DNA from: G963676335 sp963676335
GTDB lineage: Bacteria > Pseudomonadota > Alphaproteobacteria > Rickettsiales > Rickettsiaceae
Assembly: GCA_963676335.1 (NCBI GenBank)
Contig: OY781057.1
Coordinates: forward strand, 434,001 to 498,000
Direction of reading: 5' to 3'
Length of the DNA: 64,000 nucleotides
Shown here one piece after another: positions 1-9,980 of this stretch. A model generated the notes under the pieces. That model saw only the letters and a list, made by a program, of their open reading frames with translations. It did no database searches and was not told the origin of the DNA. The position numbers and the translations under genes were made by a program. Position 1 is the first letter of the stretch. Every line of letters begins with the position of its first letter.

Positions 1-1692
1 TACAGTCAAAGTTTGTAATCCAAGGAAATCGAACTTAACTAGTCCTACTAACTCAGCATATTTCATTGAATACTGAATCATTAATTTATCAGAATCATGA
101 GTTTTATATAATGGAGCAATCTCAATTAAATCATTTTTATATATTACTACTCCCGCAGCATGCATTGAAACATGTCTTTGTAATCCTTCTAAAACTAAAG
201 CTGTATCTAAAATTTGTTTAATTAGTTGATTAATTTCATTTTCTTCTTCAATGTCATTCAATTTGATATTGAGTAATCCTTTACCTTCAAATGCTTGTTT
301 TAATTCGGATATTTCGTTAACTGCTTGTTCTAAAGTAACTGGATTTACTGCATTAAATGGTATTAAATCTGTGATGTAATTAGCAATATCAAAAGGTAAT
401 TTTAATACTCTGGCAACATCTTTAATTACCGCTTTAGCTTGCATACAACCAAAAGTTATTATATGCGCTGCTTTATTACATCCATATTTATTAATTACGT
501 AATTTATTACTTCATCCCGACGTTCTTGACAAAAATCTATATCAAAATCGGGCATAGACACCCTATCAGGATTAAGAAATCTCTCAAAAAATAAACCAAA
601 ACGGATAGGATCTACATCTGAAATACCTAAACACCATGATACAATTGAACCAACTCCTGACCCTCTACCTGGTCCAACTGAAATATTATTTTTTTTAGCC
701 CATCCTACAAAATCTGCAACAATTAAAAAATATCCAGCAAATTTCATACGTAATATCATTTCTAATTCGTATTTAATTCGATCTAGATAACTTTGAGGTA
801 TATCTTCTTTAAATTTTTGTTTTAGTCCATACATTGCCTTTTGTTTTAAAAATTCTTCTTCAGAGAATTTATCCTCAATAAAATTAGGCAACATTGGGGG
901 GTAGGGTCTAGCCATAACACTACAGCGTTGAGCTATATAGTAACTATTCAGTATTGCTCCAGGAATATCTATAAATAATTGCTCCATTTCCTCTGAGCTT
1001 TTCAAATAACACTGATCACTTACTATTTTGTTTTCTCCTCCTTTAGCAATTAATAATAATGTCTTATGAATATCGTGAGATTTATTATCCTCAAATATGA
1101 CTTGATTTGTTGCAACTAATGGTAAATTCATTTCTATTGCTAAATTAATGTACTCATATTCAATCATCTTTTCTAGTGTAGTGTTGTGGCGCATTATTTC
1201 TAAATAAAATCTATCTCCAAATATATTTTTAAATTTATTAACATAATGTTTTGCATTATCATACTGCTTATTAAATAATAATTTTCCAAGTACACCTTCT
1301 GTATAGCCAGACAATAAAATTAATCCTTTATTATTTTCTATTAAATCTTCCCAAGTTACATGTAATCTTTGTTTGGAACTATTCTTTATATAAATATAAC
1401 TTACTAATTTTAATAAATTTTGATATCCAACTTGATCCTTAGCTAATACTAAAATTTGTGCAAAATTATTTTCATCATACATTAGATCTAAAATTGCTCC
1501 ATGGATTGGTTGTATTCCAATTTTGCTTAAAGTTAATGCGAACTCTAAAAAAGCAAATCCATTATTGTAATCTGTTAACGCTATAGCTGGCATTGAGTAT
1601 GATTTTGCTAAATTGGCAATTTTTTTTACTGTTAAAGTACTAGATAATAATGAATATGAGCTCTGTACACGTAGATGTATAAATTTTTCCAT
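1..1692 (-). CDS. dnaE: DNA polymerase III alpha subunit, N-terminal part (runs off the left edge)
   Basis: Catalytic subunit of the replicative DNA polymerase. About 564 residues are visible from the ATG at 1692; the gene continues beyond base 1. The N-terminal PHP domain begins HLRVQSSYSLL. The palm domain has VGPGRGSGVGSIVSWCLG and then MPDFDIDF, where D384 and D386 match the catalytic aspartates of the family (E. coli D401 and D403). In the PHP motif the usual second histidine (HLRVHS) is Gln, so at least one PHP metal ligand is lost; many DnaE proteins have a dead PHP domain. It lies 5 bp downstream of ftsY on the same strand and is probably co-transcribed. Identification is secure. Confidence 0.96.
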   Translation of the reverse strand, partial: MEKFIHLRVQSSYSLLSSTLTVKKIANLAKSYSMPAIALTDYNNGFAFLEFALTLSKIGIQPIHGAILDLMYDENNFAQILVLAKDQVGYQNLLKLVSYIYIKNSSKQRLHVTWEDLIENNKGLILLSGYTEGVLGKLLFNKQYDNAKHYVNKFKNIFGDRFYLEIMRHNTTLEKMIEYEYINLAIEMNLPLVATNQVIFEDNKSHDIHKTLLLIAKGGENKIVSDQCYLKSSEEMEQLFIDIPGAILNSYYIAQRCSVMARPYPPMLPNFIEDKFSEEEFLKQKAMYGLKQKFKEDIPQSYLDRIKYELEMILRMKFAGYFLIVADFVGWAKKNNISVGPGRGSGVGSIVSWCLGISDVDPIRFGLFFERFLNPDRVSMPDFDIDFCQERRDEVINYVINKYGCNKAAHIITFGCMQAKAVIKDVARVLKLPFDIANYITDLIPFNAVNPVTLEQAVNEISELKQAFEGKGLLNIKLNDIEEENEINQLIKQILDTALVLEGLQRHVSMHAAGVVIYKNDLIEIAPLYKTHDSDKLMIQYSMKYAELVGLVKFDFLGLQTLTV

Positions 1693-1697
1693 AACTC

Positions 1698-2615
1698 TTA
1701 ATTTATTTTTAATAAGCTATGAACAAACTCTTTAGCATTGAATTCTTTTAAATCTTCAATTTTTTCTCCAAATCCAACAAAATAAATAGGCAAATTAAAT
1801 TTTTCTGCAATATATATTAATATTCCTGCTTTAGCTGTGCCATCCAGCTTTGTAACTATTAAGCCAGTGATTTTAGCAATCTCTCTAAATTTTTCAACTT
1901 GTTGTATAGCATTTTGTCCAGTAGTTGCATCAAGTACTAATAGAATTTGTGGAGAACATTTTAATGGATGTTTATTTACTATTCTTATAATTTTTCCTAA
2001 TTCTTCCATTAAAGTTACTTGATTATTTAATCTTCCTGCGGTATCAATTAGTAGCACATCGTATTTTTTTTCTAAAGCTGTTTTAGTAGCTTGAAAAGCT
2101 ACCGTACTCGGATCTTTAGTGTCAAAATTTGCAATAATATCGCAATCACTGCGTTTAGCCCATAATTCTAATTGCTCAATAGCTGCTGCTCTAAAAGTAT
2201 CACAGGCTCCAATTAATATTTTTTTATTTTTCTTTTTTAAAAAAGCAGCAAGTTTTCCTATTGTAGTAGTTTTTCCATTACCATTAATTCCACAAATCAA
2301 GAATACATTCAATTCTTGCTGAGACATTATTAGAGGTTGTTGACAAGGCAATAAGATATTAATGATATTATTAGCAATTTGTTCGATTATTTCATTTACT
2401 GTAGGTAATGTTTTACTTGCATATTTTATATTAATGGTACTTATAATTTTAGTAGTAACTTGAATACCAATATCACTGGATAATAATAGATCTTCTATTT
2501 GAGCAATAAGATCTAAATCAATGTTTTGTTTATTATGAAATATGTCAGAAATTCCTTGTATTATTTTGCTTGAGGTTCTTCCTAAAGCTTTGCTTAATTT
2601 ATCAAAAATACTCAT
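1698..2615 (-). CDS. ftsY: Signal recognition particle receptor FtsY
   Basis: GTPase that receives SRP-ribosome complexes at the inner membrane for co-translational insertion. The NG domain is complete: G1 motif GINGNGKTTTIGKL near residues 109-122, DTFRAAAIEQL, DTAGR, TKLDGTAKAG and the closing GFGEKIEDL. At 305 residues it lacks the long acidic A domain of enterobacterial FtsY, as is usual in Rickettsiales. It sits between tyrS (54 bp gap) and dnaE (5 bp gap). Confidence 0.97.
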   Translation of the reverse strand: MSIFDKLSKALGRTSSKIIQGISDIFHNKQNIDLDLIAQIEDLLLSSDIGIQVTTKIISTINIKYASKTLPTVNEIIEQIANNIINILLPCQQPLIMSQQELNVFLICGINGNGKTTTIGKLAAFLKKKNKKILIGACDTFRAAAIEQLELWAKRSDCDIIANFDTKDPSTVAFQATKTALEKKYDVLLIDTAGRLNNQVTLMEELGKIIRIVNKHPLKCSPQILLVLDATTGQNAIQQVEKFREIAKITGLIVTKLDGTAKAGILIYIAEKFNLPIYFVGFGEKIEDLKEFNAKEFVHSLLKIN

Positions 2616-2669
2616 AGCAGTTTTATTTGATGTTTCCAGAGATTATATTGTATTTTCATCTATGTATTC

Positions 2670-3905
2670 TTATTTTAAAATTTTTAGAAGAATATGATTT
2701 TTCTTAGCAAGAGTAATTTTTATACACTCATCTTGTAAATCTCCTTTAGCAATAATCATATTTTCATTTTCTATTTTGATATTATTGATTTTTACTCCTC
2801 CACCTCGAATCAAACGTTTTGCTTCTGATTTAGAATTTACTAAATTTACGTTATGTAATAAATTACAAACATGTATTCCATTAATTATATCTTGTTCTTT
2901 TAAAAAGAATGTAGGTAAATTTTCACTACATTTTCCTTGTTCAAAAACTTTTTCAGAAATTTCTAAAGCTAAATTTGCTTCTTTTCCATGACATAATGAG
3001 GTCAACTTAAATGCTAGTTGTTTTTTTGCAGCATTAATGTTGTCTTCTGTTAAAGAAACGAAATCAAAGAATTCTTTATCGCTAAACTCTGCAAATAATT
3101 TAGCATATTTTAGTATATCTTTATCTTCAATGTTTCGCCAATATTGAAAATAATGATAGGGGCTTAAGTTTTCTTCATTTAACCAAACAGCTCCGTCAAC
3201 TGTTTTTCCCATTTTTTCACCTGAGGAATTAAGTAACAAAGGAATAGTAGTGCCTAGTACTTCTGCTTTACTTATTTTATGAGTTAAGTCTACCCCCATA
3301 ACAATATTTCCCCATTGATCTTGTCCTCCAATTTGCAAAATACAATTATAATTTTTGTTTAAATAATAAAAATCATATGCTTGCAGTAACATATAATTGA
3401 ATTCCAAAAACGTTAAACTACTATTACTATCTAATCTACCTTTAATAGAATCCATGCCAAGCATCCTATTAATCGAAACATGTTTTCCGTATTGTTGTAA
3501 AAACTGAATATAATTAATTTTACTAAGCCATTCATTATTATCCAATAGTATAGCATCATTATAACTATCTCCAAAAGTAAGAAACTTACTTAGACTTTTT
3601 TTTATTCCTTTTATATTATTTTGAATCTCTTCTTCTGATAAGATAGGACGCATTTTATTTTTAAAAGATGGATCTCCGATTCTAGTTGTAGCTCCTCCTA
3701 TTAAAACGATTGGTTTATGTCCGTATTGTTGCAATAAGCGCATAAACATAATGGGGAGTAAATTTCCTATATGTAAAGAATTAGCTGTGCAATCAAATCC
3801 AATATATGCGCAAATTTTTTTTTCTTTAGTAATTTGTCGCAAATTTTCTAAATTAGTACATTGATATATATATCCACGATCTAGTAATTTATCTACAAAA
3901 GACAT
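2670..3905 (-). CDS. tyrS: Tyrosyl-tRNA synthetase
   Basis: Class I synthetase charging tRNA-Tyr. The HIGH-type motif is HIGN at residues 45-48 and the KMSKS-type loop is KMGKT at 231-235. QIGGQDQWGN is the characteristic tyrosine/tRNA-binding segment. The C-terminus, about the last 65 residues (LIRGGGVKINN), is an S4 RNA-binding domain. At 411 residues it has the usual length for the bacterial TyrRS. It lies 3 bp downstream of the transaldolase-like gene, within a translation-rich operon. Confidence 0.97.
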   Translation of the reverse strand: MSFVDKLLDRGYIYQCTNLENLRQITKEKKICAYIGFDCTANSLHIGNLLPIMFMRLLQQYGHKPIVLIGGATTRIGDPSFKNKMRPILSEEEIQNNIKGIKKSLSKFLTFGDSYNDAILLDNNEWLSKINYIQFLQQYGKHVSINRMLGMDSIKGRLDSNSSLTFLEFNYMLLQAYDFYYLNKNYNCILQIGGQDQWGNIVMGVDLTHKISKAEVLGTTIPLLLNSSGEKMGKTVDGAVWLNEENLSPYHYFQYWRNIEDKDILKYAKLFAEFSDKEFFDFVSLTEDNINAAKKQLAFKLTSLCHGKEANLALEISEKVFEQGKCSENLPTFFLKEQDIINGIHVCNLLHNVNLVNSKSEAKRLIRGGGVKINNIKIENENMIIAKGDLQDECIKITLAKKNHILLKILK

Positions 3906-3908
3906 AAT

Positions 3909-4574
3909 TCAAATTTTTATCCTTGATTTTAACCAATCTTGATTAAATCTATATAATCCTTGATCTGTAAGAGGATTATAAATCATTTGCTTTAACGTGC
4001 TATAAGAAGCAGTAACGATATCTACCCCTATCAAAGCTATTTTATAAATATGATTAACATTACGTATAGAAGCGGCTAAAATTTTAGTAGACAATTTATA
4101 ATTGTTAAAAATAATTCTAATATCCTCAATCAATTTAACTCCATCGTAACCAATATCATCAATTCTTCCAATGAAAGGAGATACATACGTAGCACCAACT
4201 TTAGCAGCTAATAACGCTTGAGTGGCATTAAAGCATAGAGTCATATTTACATTTTTTCCTATATTTGAAAAATATTTACATGCTTTAATCCCATCCCATG
4301 TTAATGGTAATTTAAGAACAATATTATCTGATATTTCTAATATAGTGTTTCCTTGTACTAATATTTTCTCATAATTTTCCTCTGTAACCTGAACGCTTAT
4401 TGGTCCATGAATAATTTTTGTAATGTCTTTAATATGAGATAGCAAATTTTGCTGCAGCAAATTCTGCTGCATTTTAGCTATGGAAGATGGATTAGTTGTA
4501 ACTCCATCAATTATTCCATAGCTATTTAATTCAGCAATTTCATCTAAATCTGCGCTATCTATAAAAATTTTCAT
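3909..4574 (-). CDS. fsa: Transaldolase / fructose-6-phosphate aldolase family protein
   Basis: Small (221-residue) TalC/FSA-type Schiff-base aldolase of the transaldolase family, normally moving three-carbon units in the non-oxidative pentose phosphate pathway. The N-terminus MKIFIDSADLDEI and VTTNPSS are typical. K88 in VLKLPLTWDG matches the catalytic lysine. NMTLCFNATQALLAAKVGATYVSPF and GRIDDIG are the usual barrel segments. Whether it acts as transaldolase or FSA cannot be decided from sequence alone. It is packed between serS and tyrS with gaps of 3 bp. Confidence 0.93.
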   Translation of the reverse strand: MKIFIDSADLDEIAELNSYGIIDGVTTNPSSIAKMQQNLLQQNLLSHIKDITKIIHGPISVQVTEENYEKILVQGNTILEISDNIVLKLPLTWDGIKACKYFSNIGKNVNMTLCFNATQALLAAKVGATYVSPFIGRIDDIGYDGVKLIEDIRIIFNNYKLSTKILAASIRNVNHIYKIALIGVDIVTASYSTLKQMIYNPLTDQGLYRFNQDWLKSRIKI

Positions 4575-4577
4575 AAT

Positions 4578-5846
4578 TTATTGTGTTTTCTTTATACGAC
4601 TAATTCCATTCATGTAAGGCACTAATACATCAGGGATAGAAATTGATCCATCTGTATTTTGATAATTTTCCATTATAGCTGCAATTGTTCTTTCGAGAGG
4701 TAAACCAGAACTATTTAATGTATGTACTAAAATGTTTTCATTTCCTTCTTTATACCTCGCTTTTAAACGCCTTGCTTGAAAATCAGTGCAATTTGAGCAA
4801 CTGGCAATTTCTTTATATTCTTTTTGAGAAGGTAACCAAACTTCAATATCATAAGTTTTAAATGAACAAAAGCCAACATCGCCACTACATAATAACATAA
4901 TCCTATATGGTAATTCTAATTTTTTCATTATATTTTCAGAAGCTTCGAGTAAATATTCATGTTCTTTTGCAGATCGCTCTGGAGTAGTAATACTAACTAA
5001 TTCTACTTTCTTAAATTGATGCAATCTAATTATTCCACGAGTATCTCTTCCATGACTACCTGCTTCAGAACGGAAACATGGAGTATAAGCTACTAAACGT
5101 AATGGTAATTCCTCTTTTTCAATGATTTTATCATATACCATATTTATTAGAGACACTTCTCCAGTAGGAATTAGTCGATATCCTTCAGTAGTTAAAAAAG
5201 AGTCTTTGTCAAATTTAGGCAATTGTCCCGCATTATACATTGCATCTGATTTTACAATATATGGAGGAGATACTTCAGTAAAATCAAGTTCTTGTGTATG
5301 AACATCTAACATAAAATTTATTAGAGCTCTTTCTAAACGAGCTAGCATTCCAGAAAATGTTACAAAGCGACTTCCTGACATTTTCACTGTCTGTTCAAAA
5401 TCCATTAATTTCAATTCCACACCTAGCTCAAAATGAGCCTTAGGATTTAAAATATTTTTAATATTTCCACCTTTTCTTAACAATAAATTCATACCGCTAT
5501 CCATACCATCAGGTACATCGTCGGATAAAATATTAGGAAGAGAGGTTAATAAAACATCTAACTGAGCAAAGTCATTTAATTTTAATTCTAACTCATTTAT
5601 TTTAATGTTAAGATGTTCAGCATCTCTTTTTGTTTCTTCAAATTTCTTATTATTTGTATATTTTATTTCTGAAATGGTCTGATTAATCTCATTACGTGCA
5701 TTTTTCAATTGATGTATTAATGTAAGCAATTGCCTTCTTCTCTCATCTAATTGAATGATTTGTTGGGTATCAAGTGATATTCCTCTGCGGGTTAAATATT
5801 TATTAAAATTATCTTGATTATTACGAATCCATTTAATATCTAACAT
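4578..5846 (-). CDS. serS: Seryl-tRNA synthetase
   Basis: Class II synthetase for tRNA-Ser. The N-terminal ~110 residues form the long coiled-coil arm that contacts the tRNA variable loop. Motif 2 is [21 protein letters not shown], and motif 3 is [16 protein letters not shown]. Its 422 residues match the family. Its start overlaps the 3' end of tatC by 7 bp, so the two are probably translationally coupled. Confidence 0.97.
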   Translation of the reverse strand: MLDIKWIRNNQDNFNKYLTRRGISLDTQQIIQLDERRRQLLTLIHQLKNARNEINQTISEIKYTNNKKFEETKRDAEHLNIKINELELKLNDFAQLDVLLTSLPNILSDDVPDGMDSGMNLLLRKGGNIKNILNPKAHFELGVELKLMDFEQTVKMSGSRFVTFSGMLARLERALINFMLDVHTQELDFTEVSPPYIVKSDAMYNAGQLPKFDKDSFLTTEGYRLIPTGEVSLINMVYDKIIEKEELPLRLVAYTPCFRSEAGSHGRDTRGIIRLHQFKKVELVSITTPERSAKEHEYLLEASENIMKKLELPYRIMLLCSGDVGFCSFKTYDIEVWLPSQKEYKEIASCSNCTDFQARRLKARYKEGNENILVHTLNSSGLPLERTIAAIMENYQNTDGSISIPDVLVPYMNGISRIKKTQ

Positions 5847-6589
5847 ATGTTTTGCCTATTTTCTACTAACTTAATTATTAAAATAGTTCCCTCATATAAT
5901 AAAATCATGGGAATAGCAAGAATAAATTGGCTTAAAATATCTGGAGGAGTTATAACTCCAGCAATAATAAAATTTATTACAATTGCTATTCTACGTCCTT
6001 TTATTAAAATTTTGCTATTAATTACTTTTATCAAAGTTAATGCTATTAACAATATTGGTATTTGAAATGCTACTATAAAAGCAATAACAAAATTAATAAT
6101 TAATTTTAAATATTCACTTATCTTAGCTTCTAATATTAATGGTAACTTACTATTGTATTGTTCAAAACTAAAAAAGAATTGCCAAGCTCTAGGTATAACT
6201 AGAAACCAAACAAAGAAAATTGCGCTTAATAATAAAACATTTGCTCCTATAAATAACCACCTAGCAATCTGTTTTTCTGAAGTATATAAACCTGGAGCGA
6301 TAAAACCATACAAATTATAGCTTATCATAGGGAGATTAATAATTAATGCTACAAAAACACTTAATAATATATAACTAGTAAATACTTCAGATAAATTTGT
6401 ATAAATAACTTTATGTTGAACTTTAGTGTCTAGTACCATTATTAATGGACTCAAAAATATTTGATAAAGCTTATCGCTATAAATATAACAAATAACAGCT
6501 GTTATAGATAAGCAAATTAAAATTTTAAATAATCTTTGTCTTAGTTCTATAAAATGCTCAATATAAGTGTATTCTATTAGTTTTGTCAT
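5840..6589 (-). CDS. tatC: Sec-independent protein translocase TatC
   Basis: Multi-spanning receptor subunit of the twin-arginine translocase. The N-terminus [17 protein letters not shown] is the usual TatC signature (HL.ELR.R), followed by about six hydrophobic spans with a FIAPGLY loop and the C-terminal PPDILSQ segment before the last span. 249 residues is normal. No tatA or tatB is visible in this window. It lies 3 bp downstream of cvpA. Confidence 0.96.
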   Translation of the reverse strand: MTKLIEYTYIEHFIELRQRLFKILICLSITAVICYIYSDKLYQIFLSPLIMVLDTKVQHKVIYTNLSEVFTSYILLSVFVALIINLPMISYNLYGFIAPGLYTSEKQIARWLFIGANVLLLSAIFFVWFLVIPRAWQFFFSFEQYNSKLPLILEAKISEYLKLIINFVIAFIVAFQIPILLIALTLIKVINSKILIKGRRIAIVINFIIAGVITPPDILSQFILAIPMILLYEGTILIIKLVENRQNIC

Positions 6590-6592
6590 TTT

Positions 6593-7273
6593 TTATTCTT
6601 TAGGCATGTCATTAAGTTCTTTTTCCAAATCGTCAATTTTAACTTCTTTATTAGTATTAACTATTTGATTCTGAATTGAAATAGGTTTTAATGAATTATT
6701 ATTTGGTTCATACCAATTAATCAACTTTATATTAGATAAAAAATTTTTAGAAAACATATTAACAGATGTTTGAAATGATTGATTTAAAAAATTAAAAGTT
6801 ATTGATTTGCTAAGCCATTTTGGATATTTATTATTTCTAATAGTTACTAAATCATATAAATTTTTACTATCCATATAATTCTCTGTAGTTATTACAGAAG
6901 TAAAAGAAAATACTACTAAAGCTATTACTACTCCTCTTATTAAGCCAATTATAATACCTAAAAATTTATCAATAACTCCTCCAGCTGCTTCATTAATTAA
7001 ACTTCTTAATTGTTTGCTTATTATTCCAGTTAATACCACAGAGAGGATATAACAAATTATTCCAGAAGCAACGTTTATTACAGCTTGATTAGAACTATAT
7101 TCTTTACCTATTTGTTGTGCTAAAGGAAATATTAAAGTTGTAGCAACTATAGTTAGAATGAATAAAGCTAAACTTAATAAAATTTTTAGCATTCCTTTTT
7201 GCATGCCAAATATGGCAGAAATACTGATAATTACAATTACAATTACATCAAATAAAGTTAACATAAAATCCAA
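6593..7273 (-). CDS. cvpA: CvpA family membrane protein
   Basis: Inner-membrane protein of the colicin V production family, whose cellular role is not well defined. The first ~140 residues contain four hydrophobic segments with DVIVIVIISISAIFGMQKG, and GGVIDKFLGIIIGLIRGV in the third-fourth loop, both typical. The C-terminal ~85 residues are polar and poorly conserved. It is 30 bp downstream of ychF and 3 bp upstream of tatC. Confidence 0.88.
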   Translation of the reverse strand: MDFMLTLFDVIVIVIISISAIFGMQKGMLKILLSLALFILTIVATTLIFPLAQQIGKEYSSNQAVINVASGIICYILSVVLTGIISKQLRSLINEAAGGVIDKFLGIIIGLIRGVVIALVVFSFTSVITTENYMDSKNLYDLVTIRNNKYPKWLSKSITFNFLNQSFQTSVNMFSKNFLSNIKLINWYEPNNNSLKPISIQNQIVNTNKEVKIDDLEKELNDMPKE

Positions 7274-7303
7274 TTATAAAAAACAATGATGAAATATTTG
7301 TAT

Positions 7304-8398
7304 TCAAACATTAAATCTAAAATGAATAACATCGCCATCGCAAACTGTATAATCTTTACCTTCTAAGCGCATTTTTCCAGCTTCTTTAGCTTTAACCTCA
7401 CCTTGATATTGAATATAATCTTCATAAGCAATAACCTCTGCTCTAATAAATCCCCTTTCAAAATCAGTATGAATTACTCCTGCAGCTTTAGGGGCTAAAG
7501 TTCCTTTTTCTAATGTCCAAGCTCTAGCTTCTTTAGGACCTATAGTAAAAAAATTTTGTAAGTTTAAAACTTTATATCCTGCATGAATAAGTTGAGTTAA
7601 TCCAGTTTGATTCATTCCTAAATTTATTAAAAATTCTTTTTGTTCTTCAGTGGAGAGTAATGAAATTTCCGCTTCTATTTGTGCAGAAATCAATAATACT
7701 TTTGCTCTTTGCTTTTTGCTATACTCTTCAGCTAGTCTTAATAAATCGGTATTGTTAATTTTATCCTCATCTACATTTAATACATAAATGATAGGCTTAC
7801 TTGTTAATAATTGAAGTTGACTAATTTGCAAACTTTTTTCAATAAAATTGGGCATATTTCTTATAGACTTTCCTGATTCTAATATATTTAAAATTTCTCG
7901 TAATAAGGAAACTTGTTCTTTTGCTTGTTTATCTTGAGCTTTAATCTTTTTCTCAAGGCTTAATATACGTTTTTCTACAGAAATTATATCAGCCAAAATT
8001 AACTCAACTTCTACAATATCAGAATCGTATAAAGGGTCTACTTTATTATGCACATGTATAACATTGCTATCAGAAAAATCACGAAGCACATGAACTATAG
8101 CATCTACTTCACGAATATGGCTTAAAAATTGGTTACCAAGTCCTTCTCCTTTGCTAGCTCCTTTAACCAATCCTGCTATATCAACGAATTCTATATATGA
8201 CGGAATTATATTTTTTGAATTTGCTAATTTAGCTAATTTATAAAGCCTTTCATCAAAGACGGGTACAAGTGCAGAGTTAGGCTCAATAGTACAAAAAGGG
8301 AAATTTGCAGCAGCAGCATTGTTATTTGCAGTTAGTGCATTAAAAAGTGTGGATTTGCCAACATTAGGTAATCCAACAATACCACATTTAAATCCCAT
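7304..8398 (-). CDS. ychF: Redox-regulated ribosome-binding ATPase YchF/EngD
   Basis: Obg-family P-loop NTPase that binds ribosomes and prefers ATP. G1 is [14 protein letters not shown] at residues 9-22; [23 protein letters not shown] is the G3 region; VLNVDEDK replaces the usual NKxD. The C-terminal ~85 residues ([21 protein letters not shown] to the end) are the TGS-like DUF933 domain. 364 residues is the normal length. It follows pth by 14 bp. Confidence 0.97.
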   Translation of the reverse strand: MGFKCGIVGLPNVGKSTLFNALTANNNAAAANFPFCTIEPNSALVPVFDERLYKLAKLANSKNIIPSYIEFVDIAGLVKGASKGEGLGNQFLSHIREVDAIVHVLRDFSDSNVIHVHNKVDPLYDSDIVEVELILADIISVEKRILSLEKKIKAQDKQAKEQVSLLREILNILESGKSIRNMPNFIEKSLQISQLQLLTSKPIIYVLNVDEDKINNTDLLRLAEEYSKKQRAKVLLISAQIEAEISLLSTEEQKEFLINLGMNQTGLTQLIHAGYKVLNLQNFFTIGPKEARAWTLEKGTLAPKAAGVIHTDFERGFIRAEVIAYEDYIQYQGEVKAKEAGKMRLEGKDYTVCDGDVIHFRFNV

Positions 8399-8412
8399 AT
8401 TTAATTACTCAT

Positions 8413-8940
8413 TTATTTTTTTAAAATTAGTTCTATACTTTCAATTGCATTGTTAATCGAATAATCCATAATCAAATTTTCTTCTTTGCTAAATTTATTC
8501 AATACATAATCAGGAATTTGATCTTTATTAATAGGTCTTCCAATTCCAATACGAACTCGTAAATAATCTTTTCCTATATGACTATCTATAGAACGAATAC
8601 CATTATGTCCTGCTGAGTGTCCTCCTAATTTGATTTTGATTTTACCTAAAGATAAATCAATATCATCATGTACAACAATGATTTGATTAATTAAAATTTT
8701 ATAATAATTTTTGATTAAATTAATAGAATGCCCAGAATTATTCATAAACGTTGTTGGTTGAGTTAGCAACACTTTTTCTCTATCAATAACAACGTTAGAA
8801 CAATAAGCCTGAAATTTTGCACTAATTTGTAATTTTTGAAAGTATTTTTCTGATAAACAATCTATAACCCTGAACCCAATATTATGTCTAGTTCCTTTAT
8901 ACTTATCCCCCACATTTCCTAAACCAACCAATAACCACAT
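8413..8940 (-). CDS. pth: Peptidyl-tRNA hydrolase
   Basis: Releases peptides from peptidyl-tRNA that has dropped off ribosomes. The N-terminus WLLVGLGNVGDKYKGTRHNIGF carries the catalytic Asn and His; TFMNNSGHSI and VVHDDIDL supply the remaining active-site residues, and GGHSAGHNGIRSI the substrate loop. 175 residues is slightly short but complete. It is the first gene of the minus-strand run; tRNA-Asn on the same strand lies just upstream. Confidence 0.96.
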   Translation of the reverse strand: MWLLVGLGNVGDKYKGTRHNIGFRVIDCLSEKYFQKLQISAKFQAYCSNVVIDREKVLLTQPTTFMNNSGHSINLIKNYYKILINQIIVVHDDIDLSLGKIKIKLGGHSAGHNGIRSIDSHIGKDYLRVRIGIGRPINKDQIPDYVLNKFSKEENLIMDYSINNAIESIELILKK

Positions 8941-8962
8941 TATATAAAATACAATAAAAAAA

Positions 8963-9037
8963 TGGCTCCCCGGGCTGGACTCGAACCAGCGACCAAGTGG
9001 TTAACAGCCACTTGCTCTACCACTGAGCTACCGAGGA
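8963..9037 (-). tRNA. tRNA-Asn (anticodon GTT)
   Basis: Read on the minus strand, the acceptor TCCTCGG pairs with CCGGGGA, the D arm is GCTCAGTGGTAGAGC, the anticodon loop is CTGTTAA and the T arm is CTGGTTCGAGTCCAG. CCA is encoded at 8963-8965. All arms fold cleanly, giving 75 nt including CCA. Confidence 0.96.
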
Positions 9038-9215
9038 ATTTTAAGAACCCAACATTCTACATTTAGATTAATATATTTTATATATTTTGTAAATAACTAC
9101 TCTACATATTCAAAAATATTTTTTTGATATTTATATAATACTATTTTTTATTTATTGATATAATTATATCAAAGTTATACTTTTATAAGTACTATTTTAA
9201 ATAAAATATTAATTA
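9038..9215. other. Very A+T-rich intergenic spacer
   Basis: Separates tRNA-Asn and the kinase-like gene, which diverge from here. It is almost pure A/T with several TATAAT-like strings, so promoter calls are not informative. I see no gene or stable hairpin in it. Confidence 0.5.
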
Positions 9216-9980
9216 ATGTTACTAATATTAATTATATATATAGGAATTTATTTAAATTTTTATAATGAGTGCTTAGGATATTTTTATATTCTTATAGCAA
9301 TTATAATTTGTACTAAAAAACAAAGAAAGAAAATAAAAACTAGCAATAAGAAGAATAAAAGTAATTACAACGTACTAGCTATTGATGCTAGATGTATAGA
9401 GAAATATACATCTCTTCGTACTCAAATACTGAATTTACAAAAGAAATCAGACTCAGAACTGTATTCAATTTTTGGTAAGATAGAAGAAATAATTGCATAT
9501 ATAAATATAGCTACTCAACAAATAAAATTTGAAAAAATTAATATTCAGGAATTCATAATAAATGTGTTATATGAATATAAAAATATTTACAGCCCGCATG
9601 TAACTATTGTTTTCAATTCAAAAAGTAAATATGAAAAAATTAAATTAGATTCCATATTAATTCAAAAAATTATTCATACTTTTATTAATTTTGGATTAAA
9701 GGATTCTAATGGACAAACCATAACTGTTAGTATAAAAGATACTATGCTTATTCATCCGTATTATATCCTTGATGCTATAGAGGTAGCTTTTATTTTTTCA
9801 TTTTTTACTAAAACGAAACAACAGGTTTATGCACTTCTAAATCCATCTTTCAATTCAATTACTGAAATTGTATTTTCAAAAATAAATCGTATTGTTTTAA
9901 CTCATTCTGGAAAAATAGATATTAACATAAGCAACTCTGGAAATATTAAATATTCCTTAGTCATTCCAGTTAATGGTTAA
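9216..9980 (+). CDS. Degenerate membrane-anchored histidine-kinase-like protein
   Basis: 254 residues. A hydrophobic segment at about residues 2-33 is followed by a basic stretch. Residues 63-71 (YTSLRTQIL) align with the H-box SHELRTPL of sensor kinases, but the phospho-accepting His is replaced by Thr. The next ~60 residues look like the second DHp helix. KIKLDSILIQKIIHTFINFG matches the N-box region of an HATPase domain but lacks the key Asn, and the C-terminus RIVLTHSGKIDINISN ... YSLVIPV matches the closing strand-helix of that fold. It therefore looks like a pseudokinase. ChpT-type phosphotransferases share the fold but keep the His and lack a membrane anchor. Its 3' end overlaps pgeF by 11 bp, tail to tail. 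Confidence 0.6.
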   Translation: MLLILIIYIGIYLNFYNECLGYFYILIAIIICTKKQRKKIKTSNKKNKSNYNVLAIDARCIEKYTSLRTQILNLQKKSDSELYSIFGKIEEIIAYINIATQQIKFEKINIQEFIINVLYEYKNIYSPHVTIVFNSKSKYEKIKLDSILIQKIIHTFINFGLKDSNGQTITVSIKDTMLIHPYYILDAIEVAFIFSFFTKTKQQVYALLNPSFNSITEIVFSKINRIVLTHSGKIDINISNSGNIKYSLVIPVNG

